A stretch of DNA of 64,000 bases, taken from Symbiodinium natans. Taxonomy: Eukaryota; Sar; Dinophyceae; Suessiales; Symbiodiniaceae. The notes beneath the pieces were generated by a model. It made no database searches. It was not told the DNA's origin and was given only the letters and a program-made list of their open reading frames with translations. Made by a program: the position numbers and the translations under genes. The stretch's first letter is position 1, and each line of letters begins with the position of its first letter. Positions 24,156 through 36,999 of this stretch are shown piece after piece. The DNA is taken from the NCBI GenBank assembly GCA_905221605.1, contig CAJNDS010001024.1, positions 271,501 to 335,500 on the forward strand, given 5' to 3'.

Positions 24156-25170
24156 TGCAAGGGGGGTGACTGCAATTCTAAGGGCACAAACCAACGCAAC
24201 AGGGGTTCCTAGCTACGATGCCTCAGTCCTGCTTCGCACCATGGCTCTGCAATGAGTTACCGCGTGTTACTCCTGATATCGACCGACATATTGTCGGAAT
24301 GGATGCACGTCAATCCTCCCGCTCTGTTTCTGACGCTTTCCCGCTGCAAGGTCCACGTCCGGGCTGCGCCAGCTGGCCTCCTGAATGATTTCCAGAACCC
24401 GTGCCGATCGTAGGAGAGTAGTTGTGGCAGCGGATCTTTTGCGAACTGGTCTCTTACGGTAATCATATGCCCGACAGCAAGGAGAAAAGTCAGGGGGAAG
24501 AAGAGTCTTCCGCCTAGGATATGGCCAAATAGCGTAACGAACAGATGCATCACTAACCAGCTTCATTTCCCATCTGCTCATTCCAGCCGCCCTGAACAGA
24601 TCGAAACCCTCAACAGTGAACCGCTCAATACATCCTTCTCTGACGTCTCTTCGGCCGAGTGCCGGTCCCAGGGCACATCAGCGAATAGGGTACTGGATGA
24701 CAGCAGCACCTCTCCAAAGCACACACATGCGCTGCTCGAAGGGTCGACCGGGGGCATGGGAAGCCGATGGGATGATTTGAGTAGGGCAGATTGTTGGTGA
24801 AGTGTTGGTGGGAGTCAGCTTTGAGCCCTGGGACTTTGCAAAGGATGGAAAAAAAGACTTTAGTGTTGAGCCGGGTCCCCCTACCTGCATAGTCGTGAGG
24901 GAATGCTCAGATCTGCTGAGTACTGCAACGTGCCACTGCGCAAGACATCATCATCTTTCTCCACAGCTGCTTCTGGATTGAAGCTGTCAGTCAGTGTCAA
25001 TGAGCCTGGAAAGTAGATGTTCGTTGGCATACATCATTTAGAGTCAGAGGTGTGTGGCTTTGCAACGGTCTGGTAGACCTAGGCGCACGTCCCTGGCTGG
25101 CACCTCTGACAGCCAGAAAAGACGCGCCTGAATTAGCCATCACCTACGTCATCTCGTCCTCTCAGCGATC

Positions 25171-25602
25171 TCAGCAGCAGGCGCTGGACTTGCTCTTCTT
25201 CTTGCCCTTCTTGGTCTTCTTCTCTGGAGCGGAAGCGGAAGCCTTGGCGGGGAGGGCAGACATGGCAGAAGAGCCGGTGACCACGAAGCTCTCACGAGCC
25301 TTGTCCGTCATGGAGTGGTGACCCTGAGGAGCTGTGTGACCCTCCGGGTGAGAAGTGATCACGAAGCCGGGGGGCAAGGCCTCACCGGGTGCGAACCACT
25401 TTCCCTGGCCGTGGTCCAAGTTGCTCCCAGCTGGCATCATGCTCGCAGCAGGCATCGCAGCGGGCGTGTAGGTGGCCGGCATGCTTGCGGCCGGCATGGC
25501 CGGCATGCTTGGCATCGTGTACCCTCCCGTGTAGGGCGACGCTGCGCTGTAGGCCACGGGCACACCAGCATCTGGCTGAAAATTGTAGGCCGGGTACGCC
25601 AT
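25171..25602 (-). CDS. 143-residue polybasic, double-cysteine protein, copy 2
   Basis: The protein is identical to copy 1 (same KWFAPGE block and KKKSKSSACC end), with only scattered synonymous changes in the DNA. Homology extends beyond the coding frame on both sides. The 3' flank includes the block reading GGTAGACCTAGG on the plus strand, and the 5' flank runs at least to about 25730. The copy lies 3.95 kb from copy 1, in the same orientation. The near absence of silent change points to recent duplication or ongoing gene conversion. Confidence 0.87.
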   Translation of the reverse strand: MAYPAYNFQPDAGVPVAYSAASPYTGGYTMPSMPAMPAASMPATYTPAAMPAASMMPAGSNLDHGQGKWFAPGEALPPGFVITSHPEGHTAPQGHHSMTDKARESFVVTGSSAMSALPAKASASAPEKKTKKGKKKSKSSACC

Positions 25603-27080
25603 GGGCTCGACCTAGCTTACAGTACAGTTTGCCTTCTTGCTGGGTGCACTTTGGGCCAGAGATCAGCTGCAAGGCCAACGTGCAAGCGCGCAATGGTCTT
25701 GTCAGCGAAGAAATGTCCCAACCCACTGGCAAACTGCGGGAAGCTCAGAACTCCAACAACAGCTTTACAACAGCTTTCGGCGTGAAGCGTCGAGGTGCCT
25801 AAAACCAAAATGGACCAGCCTCTGTAAGAGGCGGGTTCAGCCACGTCATCTTCCAGCCACACATCACCTCAGGCACAGAAGGTCCAGCAACAGAGTCGCC
25901 CGTTTTGACTTGCATTCAGTCGTACTCCTACGCAGAAGAGAAGATAACAGAATCCACAATAGATCCATCCATGTTGAAGATTGTTGAAGCATGTGAAGCA
26001 AGCCCATGCGCTGAGGGTGGAGCTGCCACTTGCGGGCCATCCTGCGCAAGGACCCCTTGCAAGGACCCTTGCTGTCTCCAGGCCCAGACTCTGGCTCTAG
26101 TTTTGGGAGCACATGAGCAGCATGAACACATCATCATGGGAACTTCAAGCCTACCAGGATTGCAAGTGGCCAAACTTCACAATCTGGTGCCAGCAGCTCG
26201 CCGGGCAATCCGAAAGTCCCTCATATGTAACTTGGAGCAATGTCCTTCCGGAGCATCAAAAGCAGCTACCCCGAAAGCCCACAATGTCCTACCAGGTCGC
26301 TAAGTAATCTGCAGAAAGCATCGGACTCTACTGCCAGAGCTCCATTCAACAATGCGAACTCCTGACCTGCAGCTCTACCTAGCAGAACGCAAAATCCTGG
26401 GGAAATTATTCAACAAACCTCCTGGCAACCCATGCCGAACTATGTACAGTTGCTGCAAACCCGCCGCATGTCTTCTACGATCCACAGCGGTTCATCGCTT
26501 GCAATTGCAATCGCAAATCCCACGCGTGGCACTTCCACCCTTGAACCGACTTGAACCACAGGCTGTAGCAGCAGAAAAAACATGATACTAGCATTACGAT
26601 CAACTTTAACTTCCACACGCAACAGCAGCACAAGTCCAAGATACCAACAGATATTGCTAATATTGCAGCTTACCCGAGCGGCTCCTTGTCCCTGGTGACA
26701 CCGCCGACGCCTGACGCCTGGCATTCCAAGACCCAGGCTCGATGATGTCACTGCGGAGTTGAGCGTTTTCACTTCGGAGGCGCAGGAAGGCGTGGGTGGC
26801 ACGGCACTAAACATGGAAATTTATCATCAAGGACAAGCATATATGTCATTGCGAATGCCGAGAAGCGCCGCACAGCTGCCTTTTTCGCCGCCTTTTCCTT
26901 CCCGCTGCTTTTTGGATTGTGGCAAGTCAATGTTCGTTGGCACCAATGGCATTTAGAGGCGTGTGGCTTTTGCAACGGTCTGGTAGACCTAGGCGCACGT
27001 CCCTGGCTGGCACCTCTGACAGCCAGACAAGATGCGCCTGAATTAGCCATCACCTACATCATCTCATCCTCTCAGCGATC

Positions 27081-27512
27081 TCAGCAGCATGCGCTGGACT
27101 TGCTCTTCTTCTTGCCCTTCTTGGTCTTCTTCTCTGGAGCGGAAGCGGAAGCCTTGGCGGGGAGGGCAGACATGGCAGAAGAGCCGGTGACCACGAAGCT
27201 CTCACGAGCCTTGTCCGTCATGGAGTGGTGACCCTGAGGAGCTGTGTGACCCTCCGGGTGAGAAGTGATCACGAAGCCGGGGGGCAAGGCCTCACCGGGT
27301 GCGAACCACTTTCCCTGGCCGTGGTCCAAGTTGCTCCCAGCTGGCATCATGCTCGCAGCAGGCATCGCAGCGGGCGTGTAGGTGGCCGGCATGCTTGCGG
27401 CCGGCATGGCCGGCATGCTTGGCATCGTGTACCCTCCCGTGTAGGGCGACGCTGCGCTGTAGGCCACGGGCACACCAGCATCTGGCTGAAAATTGTAGGC
27501 CGGGTACGCCAT
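27081..27512 (-). CDS. 143-residue polybasic, double-cysteine protein, copy 3
   Basis: The protein is identical to copies 1 and 2. It lies 1.91 kb from copy 2, in the same orientation. It shares with copies 2 and 4 a longer 5' flank (the GTGCAAGCGCGCAATGG block and beyond, to about 27690) that copy 1 lacks. All copies are intronless; with homologous non-coding flanks on both sides they are DNA-level duplicates and not separate retrocopies. Confidence 0.87.
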   Translation of the reverse strand: MAYPAYNFQPDAGVPVAYSAASPYTGGYTMPSMPAMPAASMPATYTPAAMPAASMMPAGSNLDHGQGKWFAPGEALPPGFVITSHPEGHTAPQGHHSMTDKARESFVVTGSSAMSALPAKASASAPEKKTKKGKKKSKSSACC

Positions 27513-28274
27513 GGGCTCGACCTAGCTTACAGTACAGTTTGCCTTCTTGCTGGGTGCACTTTGGGCCAGAGATCAGCTGCAAGGCCAACGTGCAAGCGCG
27601 CAATGGTCTTGTCAGCGAAGAAATGTCGCAACCCACTGGCGAACTGCGGGAAGCTCAGAACTCCAGCAAGCGCAGATGCAAACACATGCAGCCGACCAGC
27701 CTTTGTAGAGGGCAAGGTCCTTCAGCCGGGATGCCTTTAAAAGCCCGGGGCTAAGGGTGTCTGAGTGACATGCAGCTGACATTTAATTACTACAGACGGG
27801 CATACTGGATGCAATTTCTGCAAATGCAAGCTCCATGCCCGGCAGATACGCACAGAAAGCTTGTGCCAGGTCATGTACGTATAGTATTGCTGCGCAGGTC
27901 GGCCTGCATCGCTGCCATCTCCCAGGTCATGCAAGGACTTCCTCATTGATGTCCGCGATGCAAGGAAGGTAAAGACAGCTCAACAACTATTGCCAAAAAG
28001 TTGCATGAACACGCAGGTGCAATACCACAGCCATCGGCTCCAACAGATACACTGACTATGAGACCATGAGTAACAAGGCCAAGCTGTCCTCCCACTTTAT
28101 CGATGCAAACGTGCTGGTCGTTGCCGGTCGTGGCAAGCTCCTCACCGAATTGCACGCTTTCAGTGTCTGTATTCTGTTAAGGTTGTTCTTCGGGCTCTGC
28201 TTTCTTGTCATTACGTTTGTCCTCCCTGTTTGCCATCAAATGTTCAATTTCTGGGAGTCTGGTCCAAACCCCCA

Positions 28275-28301
28275 CCCCCCCCCCCCCCCCCCCCCCCCCC
28301 C
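28275..28301 (+). repeat. Poly-C run of about 27
   Basis: A near-pure C homopolymer lies between copies 3 and 4 of the tandem gene, flanked by shorter C runs. Other long C/G runs are at 10834-10852, 13641-13653, 23227-23239, 32774-32787, 38221-38234, 42761-42776 and 58893-58905. Exact lengths in such runs are often unreliable in assemblies. Confidence 0.9.
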
Positions 28302-28684
28302 ACGGCCCCCCTCCCTCCCCCAACAAAAAATTCCCAAACATGTAGCCTTGACCCGGGTCACTGATATCTTCTTCGGCCAAGTCTGGATGGAGGACCAGGA
28401 TTGCCTGCTCAGGAGCCACACATGCAAACATTAGTCTGCTGTAAACTAGCCTGCATGGTGAGTGGCGCCATGCAAGACACATTGGCTCCAGCGTGGCATT
28501 TTTATCAGCACCAGTGAGCCTGGCAAGTCGATGTTCGTTGGCACCTGTGGCATTGAGAAGGTGTGTGGCTTTTGCAACGGTCCGGTAGACCTAGGCGCAC
28601 GCTTCCCTGGCTGGCACCTCTGACAGCCAGAAAAGATGCGCCTGAATTAGCCATCACCTACATCATCTCATCCTCTCAGCGATC

Positions 28685-29116
28685 TCAGCAGCAGAAGCTG
28701 GACTTGTTCTTTTTCTTGCCCTTCTTGGTCTTCTTCTCTGGAGCGGAAGCGGAAGCCTTGGCGGGGAGGGCAGACTTGGCAGCAGAGCCGGTGACCACGA
28801 AGCTCTCACGAGCCTTGTCCGTCATGGAGTGGTGACCCTGAGGAGCTGTGTGACCCTCCGGGTGAGAAGTGATCACGAAGCCGGGGGGCAAGGCCTCACC
28901 GGGTGCGAACCACTTTCCCTGGCCGTGGTCCAAGTTGCTCCCAGCTGGCATCATGCTCGCAGCAGGCATCGCAGCGGGCGTGTAGGTGGCCGGCATGCTT
29001 GCGGCCGGCATGGCCGGCATGCTTGGCATCGTGTACCCTCCCGTGTAGGGCGACGCTGCGCTGTAGGCCACGGGCACACCAGCATCTGGCTGAAAATTGT
29101 AGGCCGGGTACGCCAT
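28685..29116 (-). CDS. 143-residue polybasic, double-cysteine protein, copy 4 (variant tail)
   Basis: Residues 1-109 match the other copies. From residue 110 to the end it differs: SSAM is replaced by SAAK, and the terminus is KNKSSFCC instead of KSKSSACC. The lysine run and the final Cys-Cys are kept. It is 1.60 kb from copy 3 and in the same orientation. The changes are confined to the last ~100 nt of the gene while the upstream part is unchanged, as expected where gene conversion homogenised only part of the copy. Confidence 0.87.
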   Translation of the reverse strand: MAYPAYNFQPDAGVPVAYSAASPYTGGYTMPSMPAMPAASMPATYTPAAMPAASMMPAGSNLDHGQGKWFAPGEALPPGFVITSHPEGHTAPQGHHSMTDKARESFVVTGSAAKSALPAKASASAPEKKTKKGKKKNKSSFCC

Positions 29117-29619
29117 GGGCTCGACCTAGCTTACAGTACAGTTTGCCTTCTTGCTGGGTGCACTTTGGGCCAGAGATCAGCTGCAAGGCCAACGTGCAAG
29201 CGCGCAATGGTCTTGTCAGCGAAGAAATGTCGCAACCCACTGGCGAACTGCGGGAAGCTCAGAACTCCAACAAGCGCAGATGCAAACACATGCAGCCGAC
29301 CAGCCTAGAGGGCAGGTCCTTCAGCCGTGACGTCCTCGAGCCTCTGCACCTGTTGAGGATGCTGGCATGCCAGAGAGACTATATCCGCTCTACCTTCGTC
29401 CAGCCTGCCGCCGCAATGAGGCTAAGGCGGCCAAAGGCAGCGTCACTGGCGAAACGCGCCATGACTCCTGCAAGGATTCTTGCCATCTCTGGGCCAAGGC
29501 TTTGAGGTGCTTGGAGTATTGTCCCTAGCACTGGCAGCCTGGGAACTTCGCCCAGAAGTGCAACAGCTGAGCATACGTTCTCGTGCCAAAGCCTTCTCTA
29601 AACAAGAAGCAATGTCCGA

Positions 29620-29695
29620 TTGACTGCCCTGCCTGGCCTCCCAAAGCGACACCCAAAAGCCAGGGACGATCAAGCTCGAACCGAAAGGTCCGGCG
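29620..29695 (+). repeat. Dispersed ~75-bp repeat, copy 2
   Basis: Second copy of the sequence at 24079-24155, with several substitutions and small length differences. It contains a GGTTCGAGC word on the minus strand, but no tRNA fold can be drawn around it. Confidence 0.6.
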
Positions 29696-31123
29696 CAACT
29701 GTCGCCCATGGCTATGCTTTCGATAGGAGATGGGGTGGTGAGCCCCTAATGAGAGACCCCGGCGGAATCTATGCCTTGCACGTCAAATTACTGCCCGGCA
29801 GAGGCCCGAGCCCGACGAAACCTGGACCTTGCTATAGCAGATGATAGCCCTAACTTTAACCCTAAACTCACACCCCTGCTACGGGGGCTCATCTCCATGC
29901 GCCAGGAAAGCTAATGAATCCCTAAAACAAAGCTGAGCGGAGCACCGTGGAGGATCGGGTGCAGCTGGGGCTCCAACTCCTGGCTGAGCAAAGGTTTTGC
30001 AGGTCTACTCTACTTGGCACATGGAACGGAACCACTGAGGCCGTTGTTGGACAAGAGCCCTTCACATGCCTTCACCGCAGCAAGCGCCGATTGCTCTTCC
30101 TCATGTTTCCCTGAAGAAGAAGCAGCTGCACAGCGCACAAGTACGAACGTTCGTTTTGCCCATCTCCTTCCACCTGTCAGCATGCTATACAGACTTCAAA
30201 AAGTTCATGGGACAAATTAGACCGTTGCGAGTGACTTCGCTGGTACTCCGGACGAAGCATGCATGTAATGAAGCACGTCACATGACTACAAAAGCCTCAA
30301 GCTTGAGGTCTTCGTCTTAGACATTTGCAAGCGGACGGGAAACCAAAGACCAAAAGCTTGACACGGGCCCGTCTAGGCACTCAAGTCGCCCAGCTTCGCT
30401 CTCAGAGGCAAGGATCCCAATGTGTCCCGGCAGCAGCTCGTGTTAAGCGCCCGAGCATGTCCGCAAAGGAGTGAGTTGTGTGGCTTTTGCTTCTCCGCCC
30501 CTTTGGGTTTGGGGTTGTACTGGTTGGGAGCCCTGCCTGGCTCAACCTTATAACGCCCTGACAAGCCATCACATGAGCCTTTACAGCCGACCCTACACGG
30601 GTCGGGACACGCTCGAGAAAAAGAACCACCAGAGCTTGCTGAATGCGGCCGAGCCTGAGGGGCATGTTTCCAGGCAGAGCCTTTGAACCTTCTCTCAGCT
30701 GCCCCAAGTTTCAGAGGCGAAGATGCCCCAAACCCCAAACGCCGGCAAATGTTGCCCCCCACGCATGCAGCCGGCGGTGCCGCTGCGATCGCGCAGAGCC
30801 GCCACAGAGATTTCAAAACCTACTGCGACTGCAGGCCAGAAGCCGAACAGCGCAAACCGGCAGACCTACAGCTCCGGTGAGGCTGGCCACGAGACCACGC
30901 TGACCAAGCTTGCTGCGATTTGCTGTGTCTACTCTTGACACATAACTCATCTGAACACAGCTGCAAGTGGCCCAGCTCTCGCACGGAGCAATGCCGAAAG
31001 GTTCCTGTTTACTGGGCATACAGGGCCTGGGCTTCACAAGCGCTTCCCCAATTCTCTACTGCTCAGGCTCTCCATTCGCTGCTCCATCCCCTTCACCGCT
31101 TAAAAGCAACTGAAAAAAAAAAC

Positions 31124-31302
31124 TAAACCCTAACCCCTAAACCCTAAACCCTAAACCCGGCGAGCCCGAGCAGGCAGGCAAGTCATGCACATGCAAGGCA
31201 TGCAAGGCGTGGATCGGCCCAAAATGGCCGTTAAACAGCCGGCTGAGCCCTCAGGAAGCAAGGTTTAGGATTCAGGGTTTTGGGTTTAGGGTTTGGGGTT
31301 TA
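31124..31302. repeat. Two telomere-type tracts in opposite orientation
   Basis: 31124-31158 reads CCCTAAA units on the plus strand. 31262-31302 reads degenerate TTTAGGG units (GGGTTTAGGGTTTGGGGTTT). The two face each other across about 100 bp. Confidence 0.85.
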
Positions 31303-34300
31303 AGAATAGAAGATCAGAGAACCTAGCTCAGCCTAGCTCCAGGACTGCACCCGAACTCCCTCATAACCTCAAGAAGCCTCAAGCTGCGATAAGCTGACAA
31401 TTGCTGAGGCCCGGGGCCCTGGATGGCCCTGGGACGAAGGCTCAGCGGCTTCTCTTGCTCATGCGCGTCAGGCGCGCAGCAACCACAGACCTCCAGGCGG
31501 TCAAGAGGCGGTCAAGAGGCGTTTACAAACAGTGCAAACAGAGGCCGCAGCACGCGTCGTCTCTCTCTTCAACTCCGTGGAGTCCAAAATCTCTGCGCAG
31601 TGGAACCCACATATCAGGGGAGAAACCAGAAGCCTTACAAAAATAGACTCAGACATACGCGACAAGGGGCAAAAAAAAACAACCCTATGGAAACCCCATA
31701 AAGCCGCTTCCTCCTCGTGTCCCTTTAGGCGCCTCAGGGAGCCAGTCTTCTGGAGAGCAAAACTGCCTGCCAAGAGGCGTTCTATTTTGTTGAAGTGCTT
31801 CGATGCTTCACTCTATGCCCCTGGGCCCTATTAAGCACAGAGGAGGCAAGGCAATATTGGCCTACGTTTGTGAGGTCGCTGTCGCAGTTTGGGTTCACTC
31901 GAAGCAGTTTGGGGATTTTTAGGGTTGGAACTTTTTGGGGGGCCAGTGGTGGGCCACTGCAGTTGCAGGCCGCCGAAATCTTGTCATGTGCTGTGAGTTG
32001 CATGTCAAGGGTCCCAGTTGCATGTCAAGGGTCCCAGCAGAACAGCAGCCACAGAACCCTGAACATACTAACTTGTAGAGACATGTAGAGACACCGCGCC
32101 GCTGCAGCTTTTCCCCAGATACTGCGTCAAGTAGCTTCAATCGACTTGGCTAAGATCCAAACAGAGGCGAAAGAACCCATCACTGGACGGAATCTTTGCA
32201 CATTGCTACAGCCAGGCATTTAGACACACGAGACGCACCCCTTTCAACAAATCATTCGCGGCAAGCGGCTCCATCCATCATCGATTTCTTCCAACCAGTC
32301 CTGCGGCATCTCTTGGGGACTCTGAAACTTTGTGACCGCAACATAATCATGTCATGAATACTTAAAACCAAATTACCCACGATCGGCACTATCTCCGTGG
32401 CTGCGTGAACCACAAGCCCTCTCAGTCTGGCATCAGACCTACCTGACTATCTGAAATTACATCGCATTTAACTCAGGCCCCCCTTGTCCCTGCCGGCAGT
32501 CCATCTCCACCTGATCTACCTCCGCGCGGGCAGCTGCTAGCGCCTGCCTTGTTGCTGGAAGGGGGCGCATTTCAGGCGGGCAAACCATCACAGCCACCTT
32601 CGCTGCAACAAAGCCTTGTGTCAGTTGAAGCCGGCCAGCCCCGCAAACCCATCGCGGCCCTTCCTTGTCCTCCACTCTGACTGTTCAAGGCTCAGCTATT
32701 CCCGAGGTCCAGGCTCGAGCCCGTGGTCCACGACTCTCTGTCCCAGCCTGCCGGAGGGCTTTTCCCAGAAGGGAGGGGGGGGGGGGGCGGGGGCAAAAAA
32801 CAACCGACCCTCCGATTGCAAGCCGCTCATTGCATAAGCTGAAAAGCTTAGATTCACAGTTGCACTTTTCAAATGGCCCACCATACATGGACCAACCATG
32901 CTCACAAAATTTGGGCTCCGACAAGTCCGACATCTCTTGGGCATCCTCGGGCTCGATGGTATGCGGTATGGAGTGAACCACAGCGTCACCATGGGAAAGC
33001 ATCGGAAAAGATAACAAACAGGAATACGCACGTGTTGGAGAGCTCCGACCACGCATGCTTCAAGAGTTTCCAACGCCACTCTCTGCTCGTACAGCATGCC
33101 ACATCACTGCGCACGACGGCACACAGCACAAGCTCGCTGACTAGACATGTCTAGCTGTCTATATCCGTCGCATGGCAATATCTGTGCGCAAATGGCATGG
33201 TTTGATGATGTTTGATGTGGATTTGCGCATGGCTGGATGGAAGGGCGAATGCACGTGGCACGAGGTGTCAGGGCACCGTACGGGATGTATGCTGCATGTG
33301 GCAGGATGTGGCAGGCGTCGAACTCGTCCAAACCCTTCAAGCATAACGCGAGCCAAGGCTCCAGGTCGTTCAGGGCCTCGAGGAAGCCCAAGGCATACTG
33401 CTTGCAGAAGGTCCATGGCCTCGGCAGAGTCCATGCTACGCAAACCCGGCCCATGATTGAGAGGTGCTTGGTGCATTGGAGAAGATGCACCACGCAAAAG
33501 CCCGGACTTTGGGCTCCAAGGGCCTGTGGCCTGCGACGGGCGGATGCCAAGGCCCCAACCAAACGTGAGCCTGACGCACACGCCGATTGCAAGAGGCTTC
33601 TTGACTCTCCAGCAACTCTCTGTGCGGTGCAAGCTTGCCCTTCCTGCATAACATCGGCGAACTTGCCAGGGTCCAGGTGGCACAGCCTCGTAAGGTCCAG
33701 TCCGCCGTAAGCCAGGACATGATGGCAAAATGTAAAGTTCAATATTCTCATCCAGGAATCACCGGCTATCCACAACAACAGGGCTCAGCAACATTGTACT
33801 ATCACATTATTGCTTCTTTGTTACATATACACATACACACACACACACTTTTTTTATGTATATATGTATATATCTCTCTGTGTTTGTATATGTATGCATA
33901 TATACATACACTGATATGAGTTTTCCTTATAGTAGAAGAACAATGACCTGCATTGTGAATGTTTGCACTTTCTGAGCCGAGGACTCGCCGGACTTGACAG
34001 CCGTGAGCCTGCAGCTACCCAGAAGATGCCAGCTCTTGAGCAAAGATGAGCAAAGCATCTGGGCACAATCAGCCGCATGTGTTTAAAGATGTACCGGGAG
34101 AAGGGTGTGCATTTTAAGGTTTAGCAGGAGGCGATTTGACGAGCTTGATCCGCTCTTGCACAAAACACCACTGGCAGGCAGGCGGCCATTCAAACACGTT
34201 CGTACAGTGAGGTTCATTCTGCGCACACGTGACGATTGCAAATTTCGCCCTGCCCCCCTGGAACGTGGCTTTACCACCATCTTCGTCCCTATTGACATGT

Positions 34301-36999
34301 CTTTGCACCTAACCCTGCTTCGACCTTCAACCAAGGGCCCAACGTTCCCAGGTGTTGCCAGTCGGTCCACAGGCAGGGCTCCACCAGCCAGCGAAATTGG
34401 CCTCAGCTGTCTTTCGTACAAAGCTGGGTCTCATGCGATTCAACAGCTCCTTTGTGGCCACCATGTCAGCGCATCCCACCATGCGTCGTGAAAGATCTTG
34501 CCTTCTGCCTTAAGGTCTCTGTACTAGACATACATACTGTGCTGCCATGGCTTGCTGGAAGCTGATGTTTGAGTCCGTCCAGTGGTTCGTGATCTCGGAA
34601 TGGCTGTGGAGTTAGGGCTGTGGAGTGATGCTGGAACCGCATGCGTGTAGTCTCGCACTGCATTGAACTCGGGCTGGCATGCCCAAGCTGCCTAACACGA
34701 ATGTCATCCCAAAGCCCTGATGCTGAGCTCCTGTCATCGAGTCGGGCGTGAAACATGTGTTGGCAGCTCATGTTGACTGCAGACGGCTTCTTACCTTCAG
34801 AGAGGTGGCAACTTGCACACTGAACACCTGAGGTCGTCACATAGCTCTGTTGGCCTCAGGAGTAGGTCACTGTTGGGGGCGGCCGGGGCTTGAGGGACGA
34901 CAGTGCGGCCACACATTATGGATCTATGAGGCAGAACTCACTCTCTCTGTCTCTCTCACACACACACGTCACACAAGCATGTTTGTGCAGCTGAATGGTT
35001 CTCGGGATGCTGAGCCCACGTCTCTTGGAACTCGTAGCCAGGCCTCGTCAATGCACTTTCTCGTGCCCAATCTAGCATGCATGAGACTCTGGAGTGATGC
35101 CACAATGACAAAGCCTGATGCAGCACTGTAAGCTCCTCGAGTGCCCGGCTCGTACAGGAACTGCCCCGACAGGACGAACGTCATGTGCGAGGCACTCTCG
35201 CCCGAGCAGAAGAGGACGTCCTGTGTCCAGGTTCCGCGACGCTACTCCGAGAATCGTGGATACAGGATCGGGATCTGTCGATCGAGAGGGGCCGAATGGT
35301 CTAAATATGATATGAACTGAATTCCGTCTTAGACCGTAATTCAACTATCTGGCCTACAGTGAAAAAATTGCCTGCTAAAACAAAGATTCACGCGAGATGC
35401 AACCACATGGCATACGCGCACACAAACAGAGAGAGAGATTGAGAGACGTATCCTAAGATATGAGCTGCGATTGATGGAGCTAGCTCTACCAGAGTATAGA
35501 TGTTGCAGAAGAACTACCTGAGATTTCACAAGGGTTGAAAATAAGAGAAGTGTTAGGGACGCCTGTCCAAAGCCTCCTGCACACAAAACCCACAGTACCT
35601 ACCGACTCCCAAGCTTAGCAGAACTGAACACTGAACTCACTGCCCACCTGCTCAGCCATAGTGGACTCGGAGACGGCGACGCTGCAGACCCTTCCACCAC
35701 GGCAGGGTCGCTGCAGTCCACAAAGAAGCATCGCATGAAAAACATCACCCTCGAACATTCTCAGATCCTGCTTTGCACTCCGAGCATGGGGTTGATACAT
35801 TTCACAACGCAGTGACCTCATGTCACGTCTGCAGAATACGTAAATGGTTTATGAAAGCTGTCGACGCTGTGGATTCGAAAAGACGCTGATTCCGTGAAGC
35901 CGTTGACGCCATTGACTCCGTTGAAACCATTGACGTCCTCACGCTTTGGAGTCTTGGCGTCTTTGCCAGAAGAATTCGTTGATGCGATTGGCATCGTTGA
36001 CGTCTTCGCGTCGTCGTGCCTTTGCGGGGACAGTTACGTCTTCTCGTCTTCGCTTCTTCACGCGGAAAGTCTTCGCGTCTTCGCTGCAGTATTTACGCAC
36101 CCCTACACCACGAATGCGCAATGTACAAATATGTACAAATCGCAATTTGCTGCGATGACCGGAGCTCAGACTCAGAGTCTGAGAAGTCATGTTTGGAGGC
36201 GGGTCCATCGCAGAATCATCCCGGGACCCCTAGATGCGGATGCGCCTCATCATGATGGCCTCAATGGCCCCGTGCAGAATATAGAAAAGGCGATGGCGTC
36301 CCAGAAGCCTGCGCTGCGGAATGGGGAGCGGGCGGCAAACTGTTTAGGAGCTTGCAAAAGAATTTAGCCGAATGCAGCAGAATGTAGCAGAATGCAGGGC
36401 TTTCCAGGGTGCTTCCTGCTCACCCGCCCTGCGACCATGTGTGGCAAGGGGCCTCCGGTGAAGCTCCCACGAGAGCATGTGCTTCAGCGGCTCTGAGAGC
36501 AAAGAGAGGATCCTGGAGAGCTATTTTTTCATGGAACTTTAAGAGCCCCCCCCCTTCCCCTCCCCTCCCCTGGGCTTTCAAGAGAAAGGACTCAAGTCTT
36601 TGCGTTGTGGGTTGTGAGCCATGGCCCTCCTTCACCCTGAAACCCTAAGAAGGCGCTGTGTTGCCCCCAACCAACCCTCGCCGAGCGCCCGACTTGATGT
36701 CTCTCTGTTGCACTTTTCGACTGCGCACAGAGATTGAGCAAATACAACGTACAAGAGCTGAGCTGATGGTGGAGGGTTGCTCTTGGCCTAAATTCGGACT
36801 ATAGCCCTCGTGGTGCTTGGCTTGATGTCCTTTCACTACAGGGAATGCAAACTTCGCTGAGCTTCAGTGCAATTGTTACAACCACCATCTTTACAAAAAA
36901 ACCGTCATCAACAACTTACATGGTGACAGCAGATGTGGAGAATGGCGAAGTTACTACGCAATACTGCACGTACAAAGTAAACATGAAGGCACATATCAG

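Noticed and set aside
33104-33778. 224-codon minus-strand frame
   Set aside because: Two other long frames overlap it on both strands, no domain is visible, and composition does not favour it. It may still hide an exon, but I cannot support it.
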